From assembly GCA_013003215.1 (NCBI GenBank), contig JABDKD010000098.1:1-33915 (forward strand): DNA of 33,915 nt. Direction: 5' to 3'. Position 1 is the first letter of the stretch. The number at the start of each line of letters is the position of its first letter. A program made the translations under genes and the position numbers. Below are positions 24,054 through 31,620 of this stretch, piece by piece. The stretch is from Pyrinomonadaceae bacterium. GTDB taxonomy: Bacteria; Acidobacteriota; Blastocatellia; Pyrinomonadales; Pyrinomonadaceae. The notes beneath the pieces were generated by a model. It did not search any database and had not been told where the DNA came from. It saw only the letters and a program-made list of their open reading frames with translations.

Positions 24054-24449
24054 ATGAATAAGAAAGTGATCAGTGTGCTGCTGGTGATCGTAGGGTTTAT
24101 AAACTTTTTCCCTGTCATAGGAATCGTTTCATCCGATGTCCTTGCGGGGCTTTACGGTATCGACGCTCCGGCAGGGGATCTACTGATCCTTCTACGTCAT
24201 CGAGCATTGCTCTTCGGACTTCTTGGAGCGTTGATTATCGTTTCGGCGTTTCGCGAACGGCTCCAATCGATCGCGATCTGTTCCGGGTTTGTCGCTATGA
24301 TCGGATTCATTTTGATTTCGCTTACCGAACCGGAAAAGGGAGAAGCAATCACGTCGGTTGCCAATATCGATATTGTTGCGACATTATTGCTAGCGATTGT
24401 TGTGTTTTTGAGGGTTGGACGGACAACGGAAAGGAAAACGCGCAATTAG
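24054..24449 (+). CDS. Small four-span membrane protein
   Basis: A 131-residue protein with four hydrophobic helices (about 5-28, 47-65, 73-92 and 102-123). The pattern 'VISVLLVIVGFINFFPVIGI', 'LLILLRHRALLFGLLGALII' and 'LISLTEPEKGEAITSVANID' belongs to a family of small bacterial membrane proteins, some mislabelled as phosphopantetheine adenylyltransferase in databases; no enzyme motif is present. The ATG 24054 is chosen because the upstream in-frame extension overlaps the GNAT gene and is not hydrophobic. Confidence 0.7.
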   Translation: MNKKVISVLLVIVGFINFFPVIGIVSSDVLAGLYGIDAPAGDLLILLRHRALLFGLLGALIIVSAFRERLQSIAICSGFVAMIGFILISLTEPEKGEAITSVANIDIVATLLLAIVVFLRVGRTTERKTRN

Positions 24450-24496
24450 AGAACCGATTGATGCGTAATGTGGAATAAGAGGTCCCGGAGGAGTTT

Positions 24497-25756
24497 TTGA
24501 GACAAGGAATTGAAGAAGCAGTAACTGAATTGCTGGGATCGAATGTACCGCATTTCGATCCGCGCGACGGCGATCTTGCTGAAGCTGTATTCAGAGTCGC
24601 GGATGGGCTCCTGCATGAGTTTCCTGATGGGGAGTTTGCGCCGGGGTCGGGCGGCACTCATACCGTTGAAATAAACCGCTCTATACCTTTGTTCACGCAA
24701 TTGTCGATCAAACTTGCCCGTTCGAAGGCTGCCGTGAGACTGATCCAGAAACCAGTTCGGGTATCCGTCGTATTCGCTATGTATAAAGAACATACGCGAA
24801 TGTTGAGACCGGACGAGCATCCCCATGGCGAGGATTTTCTTCTGAGGAAAATTGCGCAGCTACATTGGCTTTTTGACGATACGCCTGTTGAATGGAGGCT
24901 GATTGCGGTAGATGACGGATGCCCGGAAGGCAGTGGGCTGCTTGCGCAGAAGATCTTGAAGGAGCGAGCTCCAGACGAGCCGATCACCGTACTCTTCCTT
25001 AAGGATGCGCTGGCAGAAGAGTTGGAAGTGGTGAGCCCGATGACCATGGTTTCGGAGAGTCAGAAAGGAGGCTCGATAATTTTTGGAATGTGGCACGCGG
25101 CCGTGCGTCATCCGAAAAACCATCTTGTGGTTTTTACGGACGCAGATCTTTCCGTCGACCTCGGCCAGACCGGGCTACTGGTTGACGGGATTTTACGCAA
25201 TAACAAGAACGCAGCTATCGCTTCACGCAGACAACCCGAATCGGCGGTCGTTAAGACAGGTCATCGAAATACGAGGGGCAAGCTCTTTATTTATTTGTGG
25301 AAGGGGCTTCTCGGACCTCTGAGGTATATCACGGACACCCAGTGCGGATTCAAAGCTTTCAGAGCCGAGCAGCTTCTTGAAAACATCGAGACTATTGCAG
25401 AGAAGGGGTTTGCGTTTGACCTTGAGCTCCTGCTTGTAACCGAGCTGGGCAGAAGTCAGTCGATTGAAAAGGTACCGATAGCCTGGATCGATAGTGAGGC
25501 CGCTTCGACGACGACTGATCTCGAGCCCTATCTTTCTATGTTGCGGTCGGCTGTAGCGATGTACCGTAAGTATTTGCCTCAGGATCCGAAGTCCAATTCG
25601 ATTGCGCAGTTGATCGAAGATATGACTGAATCAGACTGGACTTATTTGAGCGAGCATATACCCGGAAAGATCGCCGAGGCGGATCCCAGGAAGTTTGGTG
25701 AGCCCATGTTGACGACGATTGAGGAACTTGTTTCGATCGCGAAAAGGAGTGGATAA
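24497..25756 (+). CDS. Family 2 glycosyltransferase, polyprenyl-phosphate type
   Basis: A 419-residue protein with a GT-A fold domain from ~85 to 345: 'RVSVVFAMYKEHTRML', 'LIAVDDGCPEGSG' (VDDG at 138-141), the metal-binding 'VVFTDADLSVDLGQ' (DAD at 215-217), 'AAIASRRQPESAV', acceptor-region 'ITDTQCGFKAFRAEQL' and 'FAFDLELLLV'. These match dolichyl/undecaprenyl-phosphate glycosyltransferases, but no C-terminal membrane helices are present and the DADLS/DTQCGFK pattern alone does not set the sugar. The first ~80 residues are an unrecognised helical extension. The start is TTG 24497 with a strong GGAGGAG; the upstream ATGs are out of frame or followed by a stop. Confidence 0.85.
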   Translation: MRQGIEEAVTELLGSNVPHFDPRDGDLAEAVFRVADGLLHEFPDGEFAPGSGGTHTVEINRSIPLFTQLSIKLARSKAAVRLIQKPVRVSVVFAMYKEHTRMLRPDEHPHGEDFLLRKIAQLHWLFDDTPVEWRLIAVDDGCPEGSGLLAQKILKERAPDEPITVLFLKDALAEELEVVSPMTMVSESQKGGSIIFGMWHAAVRHPKNHLVVFTDADLSVDLGQTGLLVDGILRNNKNAAIASRRQPESAVVKTGHRNTRGKLFIYLWKGLLGPLRYITDTQCGFKAFRAEQLLENIETIAEKGFAFDLELLLVTELGRSQSIEKVPIAWIDSEAASTTTDLEPYLSMLRSAVAMYRKYLPQDPKSNSIAQLIEDMTESDWTYLSEHIPGKIAEADPRKFGEPMLTTIEELVSIAKRSG

Positions 25757-25826
25757 TAAGCTGCCGGTTGGACTTCGAACAGTGTCAGCCGGCTGCAACA
25801 TCGAAACATGGCAACGTTCAAACATA

Positions 25827-26393
25827 ATGAGAGCATTCAAACTTATCATTTTCGCTTCGCTGCTGATTTCACCGGCTGCTGCATTTTCACAACAGGGCAT
25901 TATCGAAAGAGTGCCTGAATTGCAGAAGACAGCGCGTCGCGCGATCGGAGGCGCGATGGGATGCGGTGTGGGTTCTTTTGTGTTAGTAGAGGGCGAAACA
26001 GAGACTCGCATTGGAGGCGGTCTGGACCCGATTCACGTATTCGGCAACCGAATCGAACTTGACGACATTTTGACGATATTAGAAGCAAGATCTGAAAAAA
26101 GACTTGGCTTTGATCCCGATGAAAACAAAGATGAAGTCGGCGCGCTGCTCTATGTAACCCTAACGGTGGCAATTGCCTCAAAAAGCCCTAAGGTGATTTC
26201 CATCGTTAAGTCTCTGCTTTCAGATGAAATAGAGGTCGTCAGGGCGTGGTCTGCGATCGCTTTGATCAAGCTTGCGGAATCGGATCCGGAATTAAAGGAG
26301 GCTATTCTTCCGATAGGTTTTCCAAAATCCGCATTGGCTGGAGCAAAATCCCGATCCTACCCCATCCCGACCTGGGTACGATCTATTGACTAG
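25827..26393 (+). CDS. Exported protein with a HEAT-like segment
   Basis: A 188-residue protein with a clear signal peptide (MRAFKLIIFASLLISPAAA, cleavage near 'AFS-QQ'). The mature part is alpha-rich; 'SPKVISIVKSLLSDEIEVVR' followed by 'AWSAIALIKLAESDPELKEA' forms one to two HEAT-like helical pairs. A Gly-rich stretch precedes it ('GGAMGCGVGSF'). Function unknown. ATG 25827 lies 70 nt after the glycosyltransferase; the longer frame back to 25719 would destroy the signal peptide. Confidence 0.7.
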   Translation: MRAFKLIIFASLLISPAAAFSQQGIIERVPELQKTARRAIGGAMGCGVGSFVLVEGETETRIGGGLDPIHVFGNRIELDDILTILEARSEKRLGFDPDENKDEVGALLYVTLTVAIASKSPKVISIVKSLLSDEIEVVRAWSAIALIKLAESDPELKEAILPIGFPKSALAGAKSRSYPIPTWVRSID

Positions 26394-26446
26394 GATTGAG
26401 GGGAAACACTGTTTTCCAGAATTCGGTGAAATTGCGGGGCTTTTGT

Positions 26447-26452
26447 GATACT
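26447..26452 (+). promoter_or_regulatory. Possible -10 for nadC
   Basis: GATACT with a TG extension (tgtGATACT) ends 9 nt before the nadC ATG at 26462, and no Shine-Dalgarno is present (ttccttccg). If used, the mRNA would start within a few nt of the start codon. Confidence 0.3.
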
Positions 26453-26461
26453 TTCCTTCCG

Positions 26462-27319
26462 ATGAATCCAATTGAATCGAGTGAACTCTTTGCTGACCTG
26501 TCGATGTTTCTCGCTGAGGATATCGGACGAGGGGACATTACGACGCAATCCACTGTACCCAGAGGGGTTCGGGGGATGGGAAGCTTTCTAGCGAAAGAAG
26601 ATATCGTGATCTGCGGCTTCTCGATTGCCCAGGCTGTCTTTCAGCATCTTGACCCGGGCGTCGCCGATATCGAGACAAAATTTAAAGATGGTGACGAGGT
26701 AAAGTCCGGAACTATTTTTGGAACGTTGACCGGGTACGCTGACGTGCTTCTCACCGGTGAGCGCCTCGCACTGAACCTAATGCAGCGAATGTCAGGGGTC
26801 GCGACGCTTTCGCGACAGTACTCTAAGGCTGTAGAGGGTACGGGCGCGTATGTCGTCGATACGCGAAAAACTACTCCGGGACTTCGGATGCTGGAAAAGT
26901 ATGCGGTAGCGGTAGGCGGTTGCAAGAATCATCGATACGGTCTGGATGACGGAGTGCTCATAAAGGACAATCACATCACACTTGCCGGCGGTGTTGAAGA
27001 GGCCGTTAAGGCGGCACGGGAGTCGGCCGGGCATCTCCATAAAATCGAGGTCGAGATTTCAAATTGGGCGCAGTTAAGAGAGGCGATTCATGCCGGCGCT
27101 GATATCGTCATGATCGATAACCAAACCCCGGATGAAGCTGCAAAACTTGTGGAGATGGCGAGAACGCTAAACCCGAATGTATTGATTGAGGCGTCAGGCG
27201 GCATGAATCTGGACACCGTCCGTTCATATGCTGAGGCCGGTGTAGACCTGATTTCAGTCGGCAGACTCACGCACTCCGCGCGCGCTCTCGATATAAGCTT
27301 CAAGATCAAGTCAATTTAG
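26462..27319 (+). CDS. nadC: Nicotinate-nucleotide pyrophosphorylase (carboxylating)
   Basis: NadC (quinolinate phosphoribosyltransferase) makes nicotinate mononucleotide from quinolinate and PRPP in de novo NAD synthesis. The 285-residue protein shows 'EDIGRGDITTQSTVP' (18-32), 'TGERLALNLMQRMSGVATLS', 'VDTRKTTPGLRMLEKYAVAV', 'GGCKNHRYGLDDGVLIKDNH', 'KIEVEISNWAQLREAI', 'VMIDNQTPDEA' and 'IEASGGMNLDTVRSYAEAGV': substrate-binding Arg, Lys and Glu residues of the family are all in place. Neither nadA nor nadB is in the window. The start is ATG 26462; the longer frame from 26396 would place non-conserved residues in front. Confidence 0.96.
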   Translation: MNPIESSELFADLSMFLAEDIGRGDITTQSTVPRGVRGMGSFLAKEDIVICGFSIAQAVFQHLDPGVADIETKFKDGDEVKSGTIFGTLTGYADVLLTGERLALNLMQRMSGVATLSRQYSKAVEGTGAYVVDTRKTTPGLRMLEKYAVAVGGCKNHRYGLDDGVLIKDNHITLAGGVEEAVKAARESAGHLHKIEVEISNWAQLREAIHAGADIVMIDNQTPDEAAKLVEMARTLNPNVLIEASGGMNLDTVRSYAEAGVDLISVGRLTHSARALDISFKIKSI

Positions 27320-27321
27320 CC

Positions 27322-27768
27322 ATGAAGAAACTAGTATTAGCACTTTTGGCCTTTGTCCTACTCGGTGTTGGTTCCCTGCTTTTCATCGGAAGGACCTATT
27401 ACCCCGATAATGTAGCTGTGACCGCTCCCGATGGGGGTTCAAAGCAATTAGTCACAAGGGTTTACAAGGGAACTCCGGATGATGTGAAAAAGACGGCGAA
27501 GGAAGTGATCGGTCAGCTAACGACCTGGGGAGGGAGTTGGAAAATAACCGACGAAACGGATGGCGGCTCCGAACTCCGGATCAAAGCTGAGGTGCCCGTA
27601 GTTGTGTTTACAGATGACTTGGAAGTGATAATCAAGGAAAGATCACCTGGACAGGTGAGCGTCGATGTTAAATCGCAATCCAGGGTTGGTAAGAGCGATT
27701 TTGGAGAAAACGCCCGGCACGTCAGAAAGTTTCTCGCAGCGATGGACAAAAAGCTAACGAATTCCTAA
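27322..27768 (+). CDS. DUF1499-like exported/membrane-anchored protein
   Basis: A 148-residue protein with an N-terminal hydrophobic helix (3-24, signal anchor or signal peptide) and a soluble domain. Its end, 'SVDVKSQSRVGKSDFGENAR', is the diagnostic DUF1499 motif, and 'WKITDETDGGSELRIKAEVP' fits the middle of that domain. Function unknown. It begins 2 nt after the nadC stop, so it probably shares its transcript. Its stop codon overlaps the stop codon of the convergent protease gene (CTAA at 27765-27768). Confidence 0.8.
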   Translation: MKKLVLALLAFVLLGVGSLLFIGRTYYPDNVAVTAPDGGSKQLVTRVYKGTPDDVKKTAKEVIGQLTTWGGSWKITDETDGGSELRIKAEVPVVVFTDDLEVIIKERSPGQVSVDVKSQSRVGKSDFGENARHVRKFLAAMDKKLTNS

Positions 27769-28724
27769 GCCTCCTTTCTCTCTTCTTTTGGCGCAGAAGT
27801 CAGTGCGGTCATTTCTGCGTTCGCCTTTAGGAATGGTAAAAACCATATCGCTGCGGCAGAAACGGCAAGCGCGATGGTACAGGCTACACCACCTTCGATT
27901 CCATAATCACCTCCGGAAACAATGGCAGGTCCATTATCGATTTCCTTGAACAGGGGAGCGGTTGCAAAATCGGCAAACCCGCTTACCTCAATACCGAAAA
28001 ACGAACCCTGAACCCAATTCCAAGCTAGATGTAATCCGGTTGCGAACCAAAGTGTTCGGGTCCTTAGATACCCGACAGCGAGCCAAACGCCTGCCAACAC
28101 AGTATTCGCAGTTGAAAAGAGAGCTGCGGCGTTGTTTCCCAGATGGCCGGAAGCGAATAAAAAAGAAGTGAGAATAAGTCCTAGAGGGGTCAGGTTTGAC
28201 CTCATGAATGTCTGCAGCATATAGCCACGCATAAGTGCTTCTTCAAAAGCTGCACCAAAAAGGAAGATCACGAAGGTAACCGCCAATGTAAGGAGGAGTG
28301 CGGACGAGCCCGCCTCTCCGTTGAAACTAAATCTCAGCCCGCCAAATGCGGCTGCGATCAAAACAGCAAGACCGATCGATAATGAGCCAAAAAGTATGCC
28401 CAGGCCGAAGTCCTTTATCCAGCCCTTGGTAAACGAGGCCCCCAATGACCTGAACGGCAACCCTTCAAAAACCTTCGCGCAAACCCAGCCGATTCCGAGT
28501 GCGAGAATCAGACCTACAATTGATCCTCCAACCCGTGCTATTAGTGAGTTTGAAGAAAAACCAACCGGAAGCAATCCGAAGATTGCACTCAAAAATCCCC
28601 CAACCAGAAAACTCGCTACCATAAACAGCGAAAAGAACAGGAAGAAGCGCCATCCACTTCTTAGTTTCTGGTTTGCGTCAAAAAAGATCCGGGTTATCGG
28701 CAAGGTCTCAGGTGATTCGGCCAT
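27765..28724 (-). CDS. CPBP family intramembrane metalloprotease
   Basis: A ~319-residue polytopic protein with about eight spans. The CPBP/Rce1-like active-site motifs are present: 'FGAAFEEALMRGYMLQTFMR' (EExxxR, the catalytic glutamates), then 'FLFASGHLGNNAAALFSTAN' (FxxxH motif) and 'VGYLRTRTLWFATGLHLAWN' (the second His motif). Bacterial members are linked with prenyl-protein processing or bacteriocin self-immunity; none of these is indicated here. ATG at 28724 is favoured over the TTG two codons earlier; a TAGAAT hexamer ends 6 nt before the ATG. Confidence 0.88.
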   Translation of the reverse strand: MAESPETLPITRIFFDANQKLRSGWRFFLFFSLFMVASFLVGGFLSAIFGLLPVGFSSNSLIARVGGSIVGLILALGIGWVCAKVFEGLPFRSLGASFTKGWIKDFGLGILFGSLSIGLAVLIAAAFGGLRFSFNGEAGSSALLLTLAVTFVIFLFGAAFEEALMRGYMLQTFMRSNLTPLGLILTSFLFASGHLGNNAAALFSTANTVLAGVWLAVGYLRTRTLWFATGLHLAWNWVQGSFFGIEVSGFADFATAPLFKEIDNGPAIVSGGDYGIEGGVACTIALAVSAAAIWFLPFLKANAEMTALTSAPKEERKEA

Positions 28725-28730
28725 CGGCAA

Positions 28731-28736
28731 ATTCTA
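28731..28736 (-). promoter_or_regulatory. -10-like hexamer before the CPBP protease gene
   Basis: On the - strand TAGAAT (28736-28731) is followed by six bases and the ATG at 28724. That would start the mRNA at or next to the start codon. There is no Shine-Dalgarno. No convincing -35. Confidence 0.35.
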
Positions 28737-28780
28737 ACCGATCTTCGGTCTATTCGCCATCAACTCAAATCGGGACTTCA

Positions 28781-28789
28781 TGCTAGAAT
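28781..28789 (+). promoter_or_regulatory. Extended -10 before the NtrY-like kinase gene
   Basis: TGCTAGAAT (TG-n-TAGAAT) ends 6 nt before GTG 28796 and 9 nt before ATG 28799. No ribosome site lies between. It mirrors the arrangement on the opposite strand at 28731-28736. Confidence 0.4.
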
Positions 28790-28798
28790 TACGGCGTG

Positions 28799-30946
28799 AT
28801 GTCGGATACTTCACAGGAAAATGCAGGCACCAAGAAGAGAAGGCCCCCCTGGATTCTGGCTACTGTTGTGTTTGGATTGCTGCTGCTTCTCTTCATGTTT
28901 CAATCATCCAACGTGTGGAGGTCTTTACCGGTTTCAGGTTCCGGTGAAACCCTCATTCTCTATGCGTTGTCTTCGCTCAACTTTGCTGCATTCATCGTGT
29001 TTGCCTTTATGCTCGCGCGAAGTCTCATAAAGCTGCGGCAGCAGACCAAGGCCAGACAGCTTGGTTCAAAACTAAAAAGACGATTGCTTCTTTATTTTGC
29101 TGGAATCACGCTGCTGCCGTTGATTGCGATGGCCGTGTTTTCTTACCTGTTTATGAACAGGGCGCTGGAGCGCTGGTTTACGCAGCTTCCTGAGAACGTG
29201 GTGCGCGAGGCAGGAAAACTTCAAATCGATATCGCTGAAGATCAGCAGATAAAAGCGGAACGTACAGTTCAAATGGTCGCCCAGCTTCTGAAACGAACGG
29301 GAACAAACGAAGCCGTCCTTGAAGAATTGCGTCTAGCCGGTAACCTTGCCTTTATTCAGGTCATCGACGACAGGAACCGCTCAGTGATGTCCAGCGAAGA
29401 TGAGAGTCTTGGCGAAGAAGAAAAAGAGCTGACCGAACTAAAAGATCTGATTGCGAGAGGAGAGTTAAACAATGTTCTTTTGTCTGACGGCCGCGGGTAC
29501 GACGCTGTTCTTGCAGACCTGAGCGATGGACAAAAACTCGTCATTATCCCGGCTGCCGGGCCGAAAGGTGACGTTGGCGAACTGGTAAACAGTTCCCTGA
29601 ATGATTTTGACAGGCTAAAGGCGAGTCAGATATTTGTGAGACAACTTGGCCTGACGACTTTGGGGTTGTTGACCTTCCTGCTTATATTTGCTTCGTCGTG
29701 GGCTGCATTTTATGTGGCCAGGGGGCTTACACGCCCTATTAGGGCATTGGCCGAAGGGGCGGATGAGGTCGCGCGCGGAGACTTTTCCTATCGGGTCAAT
29801 GTTCGTGCTGAGGACGAATTGGAACTCCTCGTCAGATCTTTCAACGCGATGACAGGTGCGCTCGAAGAGAAGTCCGAGGCGTTAGAGGAGAGACGAAGAT
29901 ATATCGAGACTATTCTGCAGTCGCTTTCCGCCGGGGTCATATCGTTCGACTCCAAGAATCGTGTGAGAACGATAAACAGAGCGGCAAGAAGGCTGCTCCT
30001 CCTTCAAAAAGACGATTACATAGGATACGAGCTCGGTCAGCTCGTAGGCGAGGATAACAGGGCGGTATTTGAAAAGCTGATTTCTCAGTCGGGGAGAATC
30101 GGATACTCATTTGAACAGACTGAGCTAAGCAGGGAAACAGATGAAGAGCAGTTCAATTCGAAAGGCATTACAGTCGCGTTTGCAGCTTCGAGGCTTCCGA
30201 ATGATGGAGGGACCGTTATCGTCATCGAAGACCTTTCGGAGTTGATCACCGCCCAAAGGGCCGCGGCATGGCAGGAAGTCGCTCGACGGATGGCCCACGA
30301 AATCAAGAATCCTTTGACGCCGATTCAATTATCCGCTGAACGGATCGCGAAGAAGTTTGCGGGCAGTGGTAATGGTGTTTCAGAAAAAGTTGTAAGTGAG
30401 GGTACTGAGACGATTTTGAACGAAGTTGCGTCGCTCAAGTCGATGGTGGATGAGTTTTCCAGGTTTGCTCGTCTTCCTGATCCGGAAATGAGCGAATTAG
30501 ACCTGGACGAGGTTATTAGACAATCCGTTTCGCTTTATGAAGACAGGGAATTCTCGGCGGCGATCGAGATGAGACTGGATCCGAATGTGCCTGTGATTAT
30601 GGCTGACCGCGAACAATTAAAACGGGTCTTCGTAAACCTAATAGACAATGCGATTGAGTCGTTTCGTGTTGAGGATGACCGGAATTTGGTTGTGGTCAGC
30701 ACTGAACTCGACGAAGCTAAACAGATCGTCAGGATCAAAATCTCTGATAATGGGGCCGGTATTGCTTCGGAACATCTTGCGAGGCTTTTTCAGCCATATT
30801 TTTCGACAAAAGGCCGGGGCACCGGACTAGGGCTGGCAATCGTCCAGAGGATCGTGCGCGAACACAAAGGGACTATACAGGCTGCACACAATTTCGGCGG
30901 CGGTTCGCTGATGATTGTGGAACTCCCACTCAGTCAATTTGAATGA
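28799..30946 (+). CDS. NtrY-like sensor histidine kinase
   Basis: A 715-residue membrane sensor kinase. Layout: spans at about 20-38, 52-74 and 95-117; an extracytoplasmic region to ~280; a further span (~284-306); HAMP ('ARGLTRPIRALAEGADEVAR'); a PAS-like domain (~365-470, 'YIETILQSLSAGVISFDSKN'); HisKA 'RRMAHEIKNPLTPIQLSAER' with phosphorylatable His500; and a HATPase with 'VFVNLIDNAIESF', 'ISDNGAGI', 'LFQPYFSTKGRGTGLGLAIV'. The H-box with NPLTPIQLSAE is characteristic of NtrY. Partner is presumably the sigma-54 activator at 31621, separated from it only by a prepilin gene on the other strand. The start may be ATG 28799 or GTG 28796. Signal sensed is unknown. Confidence 0.92.
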   Translation: MSDTSQENAGTKKRRPPWILATVVFGLLLLLFMFQSSNVWRSLPVSGSGETLILYALSSLNFAAFIVFAFMLARSLIKLRQQTKARQLGSKLKRRLLLYFAGITLLPLIAMAVFSYLFMNRALERWFTQLPENVVREAGKLQIDIAEDQQIKAERTVQMVAQLLKRTGTNEAVLEELRLAGNLAFIQVIDDRNRSVMSSEDESLGEEEKELTELKDLIARGELNNVLLSDGRGYDAVLADLSDGQKLVIIPAAGPKGDVGELVNSSLNDFDRLKASQIFVRQLGLTTLGLLTFLLIFASSWAAFYVARGLTRPIRALAEGADEVARGDFSYRVNVRAEDELELLVRSFNAMTGALEEKSEALEERRRYIETILQSLSAGVISFDSKNRVRTINRAARRLLLLQKDDYIGYELGQLVGEDNRAVFEKLISQSGRIGYSFEQTELSRETDEEQFNSKGITVAFAASRLPNDGGTVIVIEDLSELITAQRAAAWQEVARRMAHEIKNPLTPIQLSAERIAKKFAGSGNGVSEKVVSEGTETILNEVASLKSMVDEFSRFARLPDPEMSELDLDEVIRQSVSLYEDREFSAAIEMRLDPNVPVIMADREQLKRVFVNLIDNAIESFRVEDDRNLVVVSTELDEAKQIVRIKISDNGAGIASEHLARLFQPYFSTKGRGTGLGLAIVQRIVREHKGTIQAAHNFGGGSLMIVELPLSQFE

Positions 30947-30967
30947 AATTCTGTCGACTTGAGAGCG

Positions 30968-31492
30968 TTACCGGTCAACGGGAACTGCCGTGCCCTGGGC
31001 GAGTCTTGTCGTTGAATCGAAGAGCACGGGCGTGTTGTCTGTAGTTTCGAATATTCCGCCCACTTCATTGGTGCCGAAATCCCGTGCACCGGTGCCGGTA
31101 GCCGAATTCGTAAGAGAGTGGATTACCGGCCGTCCTCTAAGGTCAAACTTGGCCTCCACTCCGGGTGAAGGCGCGTAAAGATCGATCTGAAACTCGTATC
31201 CGCTCTTTCTGTGGGGCACAGATCCGAGCACTGAATCGATATGCCCATTGGCGTATAAGCCCGTCAAACTGGTGTAGTTCCCATTTCCACTCGAGTTTTT
31301 GAATGTCTGTTCAGCTCTGAACAACAAGCTGAGACTACTGATAGCCGACGCCTCATTCGAAGAGCGCCTTGCTTTCAATAAATTCGGAATCGCTACAGCA
31401 GCGAGTATTCCAATGATAACTATCACGATCAGCAATTCGACAAGTGAGAACCCGTAATGATGTTTTCGTTTTATTTCCGATTTAGTTTTCAT
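30968..31492 (-). CDS. Type IV prepilin-like protein
   Basis: A 174-residue type IV pilin or pseudopilin. A short basic leader ends in the prepilin peptidase site 'KHHYG-FSLVELLIVIVIIG' (cleavage after Gly14; Phe15 becomes residue +1 and Glu19 the +5 Glu), followed by the hydrophobic helix 'ILAAVAIPNLLKARRSSNEA'. The globular part has 'ISSLSLLFRAEQTFKNSSGN' and short beta-like segments, with no cysteine pair visible, as in many acidobacterial pilins. ATG 31492 is preferred to TTG 31504 because AAGGA (31509-31505) abuts the TTG. It is transcribed against the two regulatory genes around it, and a sigma-54 promoter lies upstream. Confidence 0.9.
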   Translation of the reverse strand: MKTKSEIKRKHHYGFSLVELLIVIVIIGILAAVAIPNLLKARRSSNEASAISSLSLLFRAEQTFKNSSGNGNYTSLTGLYANGHIDSVLGSVPHRKSGYEFQIDLYAPSPGVEAKFDLRGRPVIHSLTNSATGTGARDFGTNEVGGIFETTDNTPVLFDSTTRLAQGTAVPVDR

Positions 31493-31529
31493 GATGAGCG
31501 GCAATCCTTCTAAATGTCACTAAACAGGT

Positions 31530-31545
31530 GGCAAGTCTCATGCCA
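31530..31545 (-). promoter_or_regulatory. Sigma-54 (-24/-12) promoter of the prepilin gene
   Basis: On the - strand TGGCATGAGACTTGCC reads from 31545 to 31530: TGGCA at -24, TTGC at -12, and exactly ten bases between GG and GC, as required for RpoN. Transcription would start near 31519, giving a ~27-nt leader with AAGGA before the ATG at 31492. The divergent gene on the other side is a sigma-54 activator. Confidence 0.7.
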
Positions 31546-31620
31546 TAGCCGAACTTTCATGTCTTTTGTTGTTTTTCTGATGTGGAATTGGTACAAGTTT
31601 ACACGCGCAAGTAGTTTGAT

